Made by a program: the position numbers and the translations under genes. Shown here one piece after another: positions 34,749 through 43,142 of a stretch of 64,000 nucleotides of DNA. The notes below the pieces were generated by a model. It was not told the DNA's origin. It searched no databases and saw only the letters and a list, made by a program, of their open reading frames with translations. The DNA lies in the NCBI GenBank assembly GCA_051883095.1, contig JBJETB010000011.1, positions 1-64,000 on the forward strand. Direction: 5' to 3'. How positions within the stretch are numbered: position 1 is the stretch's first letter; each line of letters begins with the position of its first letter. This DNA comes from SUG1106 sp051883095 (GTDB taxonomy: Bacteria; Bacillota; Clostridia; Peptostreptococcales; Anaerovoracaceae).

Positions 34749-35678
34749 TTACAGCGTGCCTGAAGCGTTGAGCACATTTTTAATCTTGTGCTGAACCATA
34801 GCCTGAATGGCGTCTCTGCCTGGGCCCAGATATTTACGAGGGTCGAACTCTGCAGGGTTTTCTGCGATAAACTTGCGAACCTCTGCTGTGAGAGCCAGTC
34901 TGAGGTCTGTGTCGATATTTACCTTACAGATACCGTACTTGGTAGCTTCTCTGATCATTTCTTCAGGAACGCCCTGAGCGCCCGGGATGTTGCCGCCGTA
35001 CTGATTGCACTTGTCCACGAATTCCTTGAGAACTGTGGATGCACCGTGGAGCACCAGCGGGGTGTCAGGTATAAGCTTATGTATTGTCTTTAATCTCTCA
35101 AAATCAAGATAAGGTTCACCCTTGAACTTGTAAGCACCGTGGCTTGTGCCTATGGCGATGGCAAGGGAATCAACCCCTGTTCTTTCTACGAATTCTGCTG
35201 CTTCATCAGGGTCTGTGAAGGTCGCCGAACGTGCGTCAACCTTGACGTTATCTTCAACTCCTGCCAGCTTGCCCAGCTCTGCTTCTACCACTACACCATG
35301 GGCATGAGCATAGTCAACGACCTCTTTGGTTATGCGGATGTTTTCTTCGAAAGGATGCTTGGAGCCATCTATCATGACGGAGGTGAATCCATCGTCTACA
35401 CACTTTTTGCATATTTCGAAGTCTTCACCATGGTCGAGATGAAGGGCGATATCAAGGCCTGTGTCCAGAATGGCCGCTTCAACAAGCTTTAAAAGATACG
35501 CCGGCTTGGCGTATTTGCGCGCGCCTGCTGACACCTGCAGAATAAGCGGTGATTTTTCAATCTTAGCTGCTTCTACGATACCCTGAATTATTTCCATATT
35601 ATTAACATTAAAAGCGCCGATGGCGTAGTCTGACTTGAGCGCCTTGGCGAACATTTCCTTGGTAGTTACCAGTGCCAC
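34749..35678 (-). CDS. fba: Class II fructose-1,6-bisphosphate aldolase
   Basis: A zinc-dependent glycolytic aldolase. The 309 residues show GAFNVNNME near the N-terminus, the zinc/catalytic region LHLDHGEDFE (about 78-87), DGSKHPFEENI, VEAELGKLAG, the GTSHGAYKF motif (about 180), LVLHGAST and the C-terminal KVNIDTD. The minus-strand start is preceded by GGAGGTAATATT. It marks the return to core genes after island 1. Confidence 0.97.
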   Translation of the reverse strand: MALVTTKEMFAKALKSDYAIGAFNVNNMEIIQGIVEAAKIEKSPLILQVSAGARKYAKPAYLLKLVEAAILDTGLDIALHLDHGEDFEICKKCVDDGFTSVMIDGSKHPFEENIRITKEVVDYAHAHGVVVEAELGKLAGVEDNVKVDARSATFTDPDEAAEFVERTGVDSLAIAIGTSHGAYKFKGEPYLDFERLKTIHKLIPDTPLVLHGASTVLKEFVDKCNQYGGNIPGAQGVPEEMIREATKYGICKVNIDTDLRLALTAEVRKFIAENPAEFDPRKYLGPGRDAIQAMVQHKIKNVLNASGTL

Positions 35679-35773
35679 AATATTACCTCCTGATTATCTG
35701 CATACTGCAGAGTATTGAAACTACTACAAGTATACAACAAAGCCGCCGGTCTGAAAAGATATCATTTTTGCTT

Positions 35774-36085
35774 TTATTCTTTATTTTTTCCGGAAAGGCT
35801 GCCCAGGAGAGGTCCCATAACGTTTATGATTCCGTCCAGGTCAGGAAGTGCGTCGGTGTTAATCAGTTGTGAAGGTTCGGGGAGTTTAGGCGGATTGAGT
35901 GCCATCTGTCCCATGCTGTCCAGTTTATCCATGAAACCAACCATGCGATGAAAGTCGCTGATGAGACTTATGGGCTCAAGCTTTCCCGGAGTCGGAGCAC
36001 CATGGGTACCTTTGCCTCCTCCCAGCACGCCTGCCACGACAACTACTGCTATAATCAGGCCGATTGAGTCTGAATTCTTTGCCAT
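35774..36085 (-). CDS. Hypothetical protein with N-terminal hydrophobic segment
   Basis: A 103-residue protein of unknown family. An N-terminal hydrophobic stretch (IGLIIAVVVVAGVLGGG, about residues 8-24) could anchor it in the membrane. The rest is short helices rich in Met, Leu, Pro and Asp (FMDKLDSMGQMALNPPKLPEP) and a hydrophobic end. A perfect AGGAGG site precedes the ATG on the minus strand, so it is likely expressed. It is divergent from the small gene at 36178 across 92 bases. Confidence 0.6.
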   Translation of the reverse strand: MAKNSDSIGLIIAVVVVAGVLGGGKGTHGAPTPGKLEPISLISDFHRMVGFMDKLDSMGQMALNPPKLPEPSQLINTDALPDLDGIINVMGPLLGSLSGKNKE

Positions 36086-36177
36086 TATGTATACCTCCTG
36101 TTCATAAATATATTATGAAACTCATGGCGTCGGGGTGCATAGATTGTATGAGAAAGCAGTCAGGAGGTAATAGATGT

Positions 36178-36441
36178 ATGGACTTAAATGAAAAGATGGC
36201 GGCAGAGATTGCTGCACAGCTGGGTCTTTCGGGAAGAAAGGGTGTCGATGCCGGAACGGTGAAAAAGCTGGAGGGCAAAAGCGATACCGAACTGGCAAGG
36301 GACATCCTGAGAATGAAGGAACAGCTTGAGGCTAACAATATAAGCCCGCAGCAGCAGATCGCCATCGTGAGAAAACTGATGCCAATGATGGATGCCAATC
36401 AAAAAGCCCGGTTACAGAGAGTAATCGAGCTTCTGAAATAA
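36178..36441 (+). CDS. Hypothetical small helical protein
   Basis: An 87-residue, predicted all-helical, charged protein (MDLNEKMAAEIAAQLGL ... LRMKEQLEANNISPQQQIAIVRKLMPMMDANQKARLQRVIELLK). I do not recognise a family. The start at 36178 is chosen for an AGGAGG site ten bases upstream; longer in-frame starts would overlap the divergent gene. It is adjacent to, and divergent from, the membrane-anchored protein at 35774, so the two may form a functional pair. Confidence 0.6.
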   Translation: MDLNEKMAAEIAAQLGLSGRKGVDAGTVKKLEGKSDTELARDILRMKEQLEANNISPQQQIAIVRKLMPMMDANQKARLQRVIELLK

Positions 36442-36457
36442 GCATGGACTGAGGCTT

Positions 36458-36943
36458 TTAGCCCCAGTTCATTTTCTTTGCAATTTCAACCTTGGTGGAG
36501 CCCTTCTGGAAAGTGAAGGTTCCTGCTTTTACCTTTTCGTGGTCCATTCCGTTGTCGTCACAGATTTTCTTGTATTCGTCGTAGTCGTCAAACAGTCCCT
36601 TGTCGATGAGACACTGGATAGCCGCTGACGCGCTGTTTCCGGTAACTTCGACTTCTACATCCTTCGTGAGGACACCGCCCTGCCACAGCGGAACATCCTG
36701 CGTACTGTTATCGTCTGTGTTGTCTTCGATGTCGTCACCATCCGTATTATCACCGCTGTCATCGGCTTCGTTTCCGCCGTTCACAGGTGTTTCTATACCG
36801 GTGTCGTCAGTTCCCAGGAGCTGCTTGGGATATTCAAGAATGATATTGAGTCTCCAGAAAATAACCAGTGCAGCCACCGCCAGGATAAGAACAGCAATAA
36901 TTATATCATTTTTGTCATAAATAAAATCCTTGAATTTTTTCAT
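36458..36943 (-). CDS. Membrane protein with MltG/YceG-like LysM domain
   Basis: A 161-residue protein with one N-terminal membrane helix (IIIAVLILAVAALVIFW, about 14-30) and a low-complexity acidic linker (GGNEADDSGDNTDGDDIED). The C-terminal segment (SASAAIQCLIDKGLFDDYDEYKKICDDNGMD...AGTFTFQKGSTKVEIAKKM) matches the LysM-like part that precedes the catalytic domain of the endolytic transglycosylase MltG. The catalytic YceG core is missing, so it is unlikely to cut peptidoglycan alone. The start is set by GGAGGAAAAC before the minus-strand ATG at 36943. Confidence 0.7.
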   Translation of the reverse strand: MKKFKDFIYDKNDIIIAVLILAVAALVIFWRLNIILEYPKQLLGTDDTGIETPVNGGNEADDSGDNTDGDDIEDNTDDNSTQDVPLWQGGVLTKDVEVEVTGNSASAAIQCLIDKGLFDDYDEYKKICDDNGMDHEKVKAGTFTFQKGSTKVEIAKKMNWG

Positions 36944-37068
36944 GTTTTCCTCCGAATTACCCGCGTATGTAACAATACATTTACATTTTAGCAGATTTAG
37001 ACTTTTTTCACAAGCTGTTTTGGTGTATAATATTTTGGTAAGTTTCGTTAGCATACAAAAGGATAATC

Positions 37069-38061
37069 ATGATAAAGCTGATAATAACCGAAAACCAGGG
37101 AGGCCAGAGGCTGGACCGGTTTTTGAAAAAATATTTCGACAAGGCACCTTTGAGTCACATATATAAGATGATTCGTAAGGATGTCAAGGTAAATGGAAAG
37201 CGTGCAGCGGCAGAATCAATGCTGAATGCGGGGGATGAACTGACATTGTATATCAGTCAGGAAGATGCGCAGGCTCTTCAGAAACCGCCGAGGCAGGTGA
37301 AGGCAAAAAAACAGTTCGTTATCGCCTATGAGGATGATAATATTCTTGCTGCAGAGAAGCCCTTCGGACTTCTTACCCACGGTGACCGCACAGAAAAGAA
37401 GAATCATCTGGCCAACCAGGTGATGGATTATCTGGTGGAAAAAGGTGAATATAATCCCCGGGTGGACAGAACATTTTCGCCTGCACCGGTCAACAGGCTG
37501 GACAGAAACACTACCGGACTGGTACTTTTCGGCAAAAATGCCGAGGCGCTGAAGGAACTCAATCGTTTTATACGTGAAAGGAACTGCATAAATAAGTATT
37601 ACCTGACCATAGTCTGCGGAAGACTGGAGAATCCTCTTGAGCTTTGCGACAGGATGAGCAAGAATGAAAAACTCAATGTCACCAGTGTGATTCCTATGGA
37701 GAAAGAAGACGGCAAGATTATGGAGACCATCGCTGTGCCTCTGGAATACGGCAGGCTGGACGGACGGTGGTTCACTTTGACGGAAGTAAAGATAATTACA
37801 GGCAGAACACATCAGATAAGAGCTCACCTCGCCAGTGCCGGATACCCTCTGCTGGGTGATGTGAAATACGGCAGCCCCGGTGCAAACAGATGGGCGTCTT
37901 CAAAGCTCGGCCTCAGCACGCAGCTTCTCCATGCACGAAGGCTTGAGTTTGCTGATTGTGGAGATTCGGAGCTGCTTGATTATATGCAGGGCAGAATTAT
38001 TGAAGCAGATCTGCCGGAAAATTTTGAAAGTATAAAGAAAAGAATTTTTGGAAAAAATTAA
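37069..38061 (+). CDS. RluA/RluD-family pseudouridine synthase
   Basis: A 330-residue RNA pseudouridine synthase. An N-terminal S4 RNA-binding domain (QRLDRFLKKYF..., about 10-65) precedes the catalytic domain with the active-site aspartate in VNRLDRNTTGLVLFGKN (about 140-155) and the GRTHQIRAHLAS motif (about 245). It modifies uridines in rRNA, probably 23S, though the exact site is not readable. There is no clear AGGAGG; GGATAATC is near the ATG. It begins a core operon with lepB and smpB. Confidence 0.92.
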   Translation: MIKLIITENQGGQRLDRFLKKYFDKAPLSHIYKMIRKDVKVNGKRAAAESMLNAGDELTLYISQEDAQALQKPPRQVKAKKQFVIAYEDDNILAAEKPFGLLTHGDRTEKKNHLANQVMDYLVEKGEYNPRVDRTFSPAPVNRLDRNTTGLVLFGKNAEALKELNRFIRERNCINKYYLTIVCGRLENPLELCDRMSKNEKLNVTSVIPMEKEDGKIMETIAVPLEYGRLDGRWFTLTEVKIITGRTHQIRAHLASAGYPLLGDVKYGSPGANRWASSKLGLSTQLLHARRLEFADCGDSELLDYMQGRIIEADLPENFESIKKRIFGKN

Positions 38062-38076
38062 AAGGAGTAATATTAA

Positions 38077-38598
38077 ATGAAAAACATTTTGAGCTGGATT
38101 AGAGACATTCTTATTGCTGTTGTCATCGCCCTGATTATTCTGGCGTTCTTTAAGCCGATAATAGTGCAGCAGGAGTCTATGCAGCCAAACTTTTACGCAG
38201 GGGATTATCTGATAACCAGCCGTCAGGCCTACAGGCTGTTCGGCGAACCGGAAAGAGGCGATGTTATCGTATTTAAATCAGGCCTTTACGATGAAAATGG
38301 AAAGCAGAAGAATCTCATCAAGAGAATCATCGGTCTGCCGGGAGATACGGTGGAAATAAAGGCCGGGGATGTATACATAAACGGTGAGCTGCTGCAGGAG
38401 GAATACGTTGCCGAGCAGGGGCTTTCCGGAGAGATGGAGGCTGTGACTGTGCCTGAAGGCAGACTTTTTGTAATGGGTGACAACAGAAGAGTCAGCCAGG
38501 ACAGCAGGAGCGCAGCGGTTGGAACCATAGATATGGAAACAATCGTGGGCAAGGTGGTAATCAGGCTCTATCCTTTCAGTGAAATCAAGGTGTTCTAG
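38077..38598 (+). CDS. lepB: Signal peptidase I
   Basis: A 173-residue type I signal peptidase. One N-terminal membrane helix (ILIAVVIALIILAFF) is followed by the catalytic serine in QQESMQPN (S34), the box C-like GDVIVFK, the general-base lysine in IKRIIGLPGD (K82), and MGDNRRVSQDSR (box E). It removes signal peptides at the outer membrane face. An AAGGAG site is present. A second, degenerate signal-peptidase-like gene follows. Confidence 0.95.
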   Translation: MKNILSWIRDILIAVVIALIILAFFKPIIVQQESMQPNFYAGDYLITSRQAYRLFGEPERGDVIVFKSGLYDENGKQKNLIKRIIGLPGDTVEIKAGDVYINGELLQEEYVAEQGLSGEMEAVTVPEGRLFVMGDNRRVSQDSRSAAVGTIDMETIVGKVVIRLYPFSEIKVF

Positions 38599-38675
38599 TG
38601 CCGGATGCGGTCAGACAGCGGAAAACCGGCTCAGGGTACCGCGCCAGAGCAGGACAGAAAGGCGGAAGCTGTATA

Positions 38676-39080
38676 ATGTGGCTGAGGAAAAATGTGTTAA
38701 GGATACTGGCCTGCACTGTGGCGGCTGTGACAGGCATTGCGGCAGCGATGCTGCTTTTTATGAGTGTGATGACCGTTAAAGTAGAGGACAGTTCCATGCT
38801 CCCTGAGCTTCTGCCGGGAAGCCGGGTTGTTGCAGTTCGCACAGACTCCCCTTTGAATATATATGATGCATCTTCTATAGGGGTAGGTGACATGGTCGTA
38901 TATAGAGTACCGTATTATGATGTCGGCAGTGAAGGTGTATATTGTGTCAGACATGTATCTGGGGTAAAGGCGGATATGATTGAAGTCAGCCGTGGCGGAA
39001 ACGCCGGGTCTGCAGAAAAGGAAGTTTTATCAAGAGAAAAAATATCGGGGAAGGTTGTAAAGGTTTTATATAATGGCTAA
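38676..39080 (+). CDS. Signal peptidase-like protein lacking the catalytic lysine
   Basis: A 134-residue protein with an N-terminal membrane helix (about 8-34). A serine in the signal-peptidase position (VEDSSMLPELLPGS, S40) and GDMVVYR are followed by VRHVSGVKADMIEV, which lines up with the KRIIGLPGDTVEI of the neighbouring LepB. There the catalytic lysine is replaced by valine (V91). It may be inactive, structural, or use another base such as the adjacent histidine. The start at 38676 follows AAAGGCGG; the longer GTG start at the lepB stop adds an unrelated tail. It overlaps smpB by eight bases. Confidence 0.7.
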   Translation: MWLRKNVLRILACTVAAVTGIAAAMLLFMSVMTVKVEDSSMLPELLPGSRVVAVRTDSPLNIYDASSIGVGDMVVYRVPYYDVGSEGVYCVRHVSGVKADMIEVSRGGNAGSAEKEVLSREKISGKVVKVLYNG

Positions 39081-39537
39081 AAAGGAAAGAAAGCTGGTTG
39101 CCAATAACAAAAAGGCATATCACGATTATTTTATAGAAGAGACATATGAAGCCGGAATTGTTCTTACAGGTACGGAAATCAAGTCGGTTCGTCAGGGCAA
39201 GGTCAGCATCAAGGAAAGCTACGCCAAAATAGAGAACAGCGAGATGATTCTCTACGGGATGAATATAAGCCCTTATGAGCAGGGCAACAGATATAATGTG
39301 GAGCCCCTGAGGCCGCGAAAACTGCTCCTCCATAAACAGGAGATAAGAAAGCTCATCGGTTACACCACTATCAAAGGTTTGACTCTGGTGCCTCTTAAAA
39401 TGTACATAAACGAAGAGGGCAGAGCCAAGGTGGAAATCGCTGTGGCACGAGGAAAGAAAAACTACGACAAACGTGATGACATCGCCAAGCGTGATGCCAA
39501 GCGGGATATGGACAGAAAGATGAAGGAGAGGTACTAG
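39073..39537 (+). CDS. smpB: SsrA-binding protein SmpB
   Basis: A tmRNA partner in ribosome rescue. The 154-residue length is canonical: NKKAYHDYFIEETYEAGIVLTGTEIKSVRQGKVS at the N-terminus, the oligonucleotide-binding barrel, then the basic C-terminal tail (KKNYDKRDDIAKRDAKRDMDRKMKERY) that enters the decoding centre. It starts inside the previous gene's stop (ATGGCTAA overlap). The tmRNA gene that often follows smpB is not visible here. Confidence 0.97.
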   Translation: MAKKERKLVANNKKAYHDYFIEETYEAGIVLTGTEIKSVRQGKVSIKESYAKIENSEMILYGMNISPYEQGNRYNVEPLRPRKLLLHKQEIRKLIGYTTIKGLTLVPLKMYINEEGRAKVEIAVARGKKNYDKRDDIAKRDAKRDMDRKMKERY

Positions 39538-39560
39538 GCCTCTCCTTTCAAGATGTTGAT

Positions 39561-39599
39561 AAACCCAGAAGAACAATTTGGTTTTCTGGGTTTTATTTT
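39561..39599 (+). terminator. Rho-independent terminator after smpB
   Basis: AAACCCAGAA (39561-39570) pairs with TTCTGGGTTT (39584-39593) and is followed by TATTTTA. Confidence 0.8.
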
Positions 39600-39664
39600 A
39601 CTAACATTGCTCTTTTGGAGCCAAAAGTGCGAATGATGCTGTATGAGTAAAAACAGACCTTCCG

Positions 39665-39990
39665 GAGGATTATTCAGTGGTCATTTTACGTCTTTCTCTC
39701 CAGTATAGCAGAATAGCTATCTTCTTCATATTCTGTGCAACAACTGTAAACAGGCACTGCTCCATTACATCGTCTATTCCTCTCGCATGACAATATCTTA
39801 AACCATGCTGCTCTTTAGAATCTGTTAAATTTATCTCTATAAGCATTCTTTCCTGTGTGGACAGCAGATGCATATTTCCACTGCGTTTATTTTTTCAGGG
39901 ATCTTTTTCAGTGTTTTCAGTATCAGAAACTTAGAGGCTTTTACCATGATTTCTCATGTTTTGATGAGTTTGTCGGCATCTTTCTTGCTA
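39665..39990 (-). pseudogene. Decayed transposase remnant (IS1182-like C-terminus)
   Basis: On the minus strand, 39873-39670 encodes HGLRYCHARGIDDVMEQC and then LFTVVAQNMKKIAILLYW. This matches the C-terminal end of DDE transposases of the IS1182 type (GLRY-x-R-G, then QN/MN-x-KKIA). Upstream, in a different frame, KIPEKINAVE and a CCPHRKECL stretch resemble the cysteine cluster that precedes it in such transposases, followed by a stop. The element is frameshifted and lacks its catalytic core and terminal repeats. It sits exactly between smpB and catabolic island 2. Confidence 0.6.
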
Positions 39991-40100
39991 CAAAAATATT
40001 ACAGTGCAACGGTTACTAAAATAGGGCAAAGGAATGCTTTTTAGAATGCACAATTTGAACAAATCAAAAATGAATTAATGAATTGCTTTTGAATTGTTAG

Positions 40101-40120
40101 ATAATTTATATATAAATTAT
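40101..40120. promoter_or_regulatory. AT-only 20-bp palindrome upstream of a sigma-54 promoter
   Basis: ATAATTTATATATAAATTAT is a perfect palindrome 48 bases ahead of the -24 element at 40168. The position suits an enhancer or bending site, but the composition makes chance likely. Otherwise 39991-40167 contains no gene I can see. Confidence 0.3.
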
Positions 40121-40167
40121 TTTACTTTGGAAAGTCAAAAAAATAACGTAATTTCAACATCCTGCAT

Positions 40168-40184
40168 TTGGCACAATAATTGCT
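40168..40184 (+). promoter_or_regulatory. Sigma-54 promoter of the first TTT operon
   Basis: TTGGCAC, five bases (AATAA), TTGCT is a full -24/-12 match with GG at 40170-40171 and GC at 40182-40183, 103 bases ahead of the CaiB gene. The activator is probably the PrpR-N/PAS protein encoded at the far end of this operon. Confidence 0.9.
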
Positions 40185-40286
40185 CTTAATACAACTGAAA
40201 GATACATCTTACATTTAAGGCTTAATCATAACTAGTTGCCTGAAAAGGTTAAATATATGTAGAAAATTTTACGAAAGGGAAGATTT

Positions 40287-41489
40287 ATGAAAAGAATTTT
40301 TGATGGAATAAGGGTAGTAGACTTCACAAATAATGTCGCAGGACCTGTAGCAGTTGCCATGCTTGCTGACCATGGTGCGGAGGTAATTAAAATTGAGCGA
40401 CCGGTTGCAGGTGATGACAGCAGATCAAGTGTTCCGCCATATGATAATGGTGCTATACAAAATATTTGGTATAACAGAGGAAAAAAATCTGTAGAAGTTG
40501 ACTTACATGATACTGAAGTTCAAGAAGTCCTTTTGAAAATAATCGAAACTGCGGATGTTGTTGTGGAAAGTTTTAAGCCAGGCCAGATGAAGAAGTTTAA
40601 TTTGGATTATGAAGCTGTAAAAAAGGTTAATCCAAATGTAATATACATGTCGGTATCAGCATGTGGACAAACTGGAAAGTATTCAAAGGAACCTGGATTT
40701 GACGTAATCGTACAGGGAACAAGTGGATTAATGGATTTATGTGGAGAGCCTGATGGCCAACCTGTAAAATTTGGTATTCCTATAGGGGATTATGTTGCAA
40801 GTTATAACGGATTTGGAGCTTTATCGGCTGCTTTATATCATAGGGAAAGAACAGGTGAAGGGCAGTACATTGACCTGTCACTGCTAGATGGACTGCTGTA
40901 CTGCAATACATACTTAGATATGGCTGCAACGTTAGATAAAAAAATGACGAGAAACGGCAATCACCATGCTACAGCTGCACCATACGGCGTGTATAGAGGG
41001 AAAAATGGTCAGAGTGCCATTATCGCAACGCCAGCACCAGCCGCATGGAGCAGATTATGTAATGCAATGGGAAAACCTGAACTGATAGATGATGAGAGGT
41101 TTAAGAATTCTGTTTTAAGAGTTGCTAATCTTACAGAACTGGTCGCAGAAATAGAAGGATGGCTTAAATCATTTGATGAAATTGATGAGGCTATTGACAT
41201 CCTTAAATCTGCAAGCGTACCTTGTGGCAAAATAAAGACAACCTATGAAGTTGCACATGATGAAGCATTATGGGAAAACGGATCATTAATTGAGATTCCT
41301 ACACCTACCAGCTTTAAGACAAGAACATTTAAGGGAAGAGCACATCCTGTGCGCTACTCGGCAACGCCGGCTATTTTGGGTCCTGCACCGGATTTAGGCG
41401 AACACACATATGAAATTCTTACTGAATTCGGATGGTCAAAAAAGAAAATAGATGACAAGTTAATGCAATGGAGAAATGGAAAGAAATAA
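40287..41489 (+). CDS. CaiB/BaiF family class III CoA-transferase
   Basis: A 400-residue CoA-transferase of the Frc/CaiB type. It shows the GPVAVAMLADHGAEVIKIE nucleotide-fold start, WYNRGKKSVEVDL, the catalytic aspartate in IPIGDYVAS (D168, equivalent to Asp169 of formyl-CoA transferase) and RTGEGQYIDLSL. It activates a carboxylic acid by taking CoA from an acyl-CoA donor. As first gene of an operon with a carboxylate transporter it should activate the imported acid. An AAAGGGAAG site precedes the ATG. The substrate is unknown. Confidence 0.93.
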   Translation: MKRIFDGIRVVDFTNNVAGPVAVAMLADHGAEVIKIERPVAGDDSRSSVPPYDNGAIQNIWYNRGKKSVEVDLHDTEVQEVLLKIIETADVVVESFKPGQMKKFNLDYEAVKKVNPNVIYMSVSACGQTGKYSKEPGFDVIVQGTSGLMDLCGEPDGQPVKFGIPIGDYVASYNGFGALSAALYHRERTGEGQYIDLSLLDGLLYCNTYLDMAATLDKKMTRNGNHHATAAPYGVYRGKNGQSAIIATPAPAAWSRLCNAMGKPELIDDERFKNSVLRVANLTELVAEIEGWLKSFDEIDEAIDILKSASVPCGKIKTTYEVAHDEALWENGSLIEIPTPTSFKTRTFKGRAHPVRYSATPAILGPAPDLGEHTYEILTEFGWSKKKIDDKLMQWRNGKK

Positions 41490-41501
41490 GGAGTAGAAAA
41501 T

Positions 41502-42002
41502 ATGAAAAAACTTACCGAATGGAAAAGAGATGTAATATACGGTTCAGCATTATGTCTGGTAGCGGTAGTTTTGTTTATTAGCTCATTCAGTATTGATGCT
41601 GGGACAGTTAAGCTTAAAATGGCGCAGCCAGGACCGTATATGAGATTTTGGCTGATATTAATGGCGGTTTTGGGCGTAGTTATAATCGTAAGAGCACTAT
41701 TGAGAAAATCAGAAAAAGAAGTGGCAGGTCCATATAATGGCATATCGCTATTTACTGTAGTTGCAATAGCTGTGTATCTTTTGATACTGCCGTATCTGGG
41801 ATTTACTATATCAACTTTTATTTTTATGGCAACTACAACTATTGTTTTCACGAAGATCGCGTCAGATTCAAAAGGACTGCAAAAGAGTTTTAAAAAAATT
41901 ATAGTTTTTTGTCTGATTTTTTCTGCCGTAATAACGGCATTTACATGGTGGGCTTTTAGTGATGTGCTAACTGTTGTGCTCCCAAGGTTTTCGTTATTTT
42001 AG
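41502..42002 (+). CDS. TTT transporter small membrane subunit (TctB family)
   Basis: A 166-residue membrane protein with four helices, the size and hydropathy of TctB (first helix ALCLVAVVLFISSF; GPYMRFWLILMAVLGVVIIV; later LPYLGFTISTFIFM). TctB is the small helper subunit of tripartite tricarboxylate transporters. tctC and tctA follow, completing the set in the order B-C-A. Confidence 0.85.
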   Translation: MKKLTEWKRDVIYGSALCLVAVVLFISSFSIDAGTVKLKMAQPGPYMRFWLILMAVLGVVIIVRALLRKSEKEVAGPYNGISLFTVVAIAVYLLILPYLGFTISTFIFMATTTIVFTKIASDSKGLQKSFKKIIVFCLIFSAVITAFTWWAFSDVLTVVLPRFSLF

Positions 42003-42067
42003 GTGACAAAAAGTCACATTAAAATATTTTTATCCAACTATATCAAACAAAATTTTTAGGAGGAAGA

Positions 42068-43060
42068 ATGATGAGAAAAGGTTTAAAATTATTAGCACTT
42101 ATCTTATGCCTTATGCTTGTAATAAGCACAATGGCAGGCTGCGGCAATGATGAGTCAGGAGCAGATGGCTGGACACCTTCAAGAACTGTAGAATACATTT
42201 GTTTCTATAGTGCAGGAGGCAGTACAGATTTAATCACCAGAGCAATCGCGGACAATCTTGATTTAAGTGGACAGGCTAGCACAGTTTCCAACATCACCGG
42301 AGGAAACACCATGATTGGTATGACCGATGTTATGAATGGTGACGATTCTGGCCATAGAGTATGTCTGTTCTCACCTGAGACAATGGCTTCATATCAGGCA
42401 ACCGGAGCATATGAAGGAAATGATTATCTGAATGAAGTACAGTGGTTACCAATAATTGCTAATGACCCAATGGCAGTTTATGTAAGCGCAAAATCAGATA
42501 TTAATTCCATTGAGGACTTAATTGCAGATGCAGACGGTGAACAGATTTGGGCAGGCCCAGGTACTTTAGGTGGAAGCCATTTAAGTGCAATTAATGTATG
42601 GGATAAATGTGGTATATGGGAAGTATGGGTTCCATATGCAGGAAATGCTGATTCCAGAACTGCAGTTTTAGGTGGAAATGCAGATGTATGGATTGGATTC
42701 GTTTCTGAAGGTGTTGCATACGTTGAATCTGGAGACCTGAAGTGTATTGGTGTTTGCTCATCCGAAAGATCAGAATTTTTACCTGACGTACCAACATTCC
42801 TTGAAAAAGGATACGATGTAACAACAGGAGCTGAAGCACATAGATCTTGTTTCTTACCAGCAGGAACTTCTCAGGAAGCTGTTGATTATTACATTGCTAA
42901 AACTAAGGAAATGTATGATAACCCTGAATTCATCAAATATTTGAAGGAAACTTTACACTTCAGCCCGATGTGGATGGATGTCGAAGACGTTAAGGCTTTA
43001 GGTGATGACTGCTATGACACATTTAAGTACTTAGCAGACCTTTGGAATTCGAAAGAGTAA
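42068..43060 (+). CDS. TTT substrate-binding lipoprotein (TctC/Bug family)
   Basis: A 330-residue Bug-family binding protein. The signal peptide ends in a lipobox (STMAGC), tethering it to the membrane. The mature part has a beta-strand then the carboxylate-binding FYSAGGSTDLITRAIAD loop and a WAGPGTLGGSHLSAINVW segment typical of the two-domain fold. Bug proteins bind citrate, phthalate, glutamate and other carboxylates, and the ligand cannot be read from sequence. An AGGAGG site precedes tandem ATGs. A stable hairpin follows the stop. Confidence 0.92.
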   Translation: MMRKGLKLLALILCLMLVISTMAGCGNDESGADGWTPSRTVEYICFYSAGGSTDLITRAIADNLDLSGQASTVSNITGGNTMIGMTDVMNGDDSGHRVCLFSPETMASYQATGAYEGNDYLNEVQWLPIIANDPMAVYVSAKSDINSIEDLIADADGEQIWAGPGTLGGSHLSAINVWDKCGIWEVWVPYAGNADSRTAVLGGNADVWIGFVSEGVAYVESGDLKCIGVCSSERSEFLPDVPTFLEKGYDVTTGAEAHRSCFLPAGTSQEAVDYYIAKTKEMYDNPEFIKYLKETLHFSPMWMDVEDVKALGDDCYDTFKYLADLWNSKE

Positions 43061-43082
43061 TTAAAAGTTTTATTGATTTGCA

Positions 43083-43115
43083 TGATTGTGGGCTGCTTGA
43101 AGTAGCCCACAATCA
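43083..43115 (+). promoter_or_regulatory. Intercistronic hairpin between tctC and tctA
   Basis: A perfect 12-bp stem TGATTGTGGGCT / AGCCCACAATCA with a nine-base loop, followed by AATAAAAA and not a T run. It probably protects the tctC message or attenuates read-through, so that more binding protein than permease is made. Confidence 0.75.
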
Positions 43116-43142
43116 AATAAAAATTATGAAAGGAAGATGATT

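Noticed and set aside
40101..40120. Firm assignment of the AT-only palindrome as an activator site
   Set aside because: The region is so AT-rich that such a palindrome may arise by chance, and no matching copy was found before the other sigma-54 promoters.
39538..40286. tmRNA (ssrA) expected next to smpB
   Set aside because: Neither the conserved tRNA-like ends nor an ANDxALAA-like tag frame could be seen; the region holds a terminator, a transposase remnant and a promoter.
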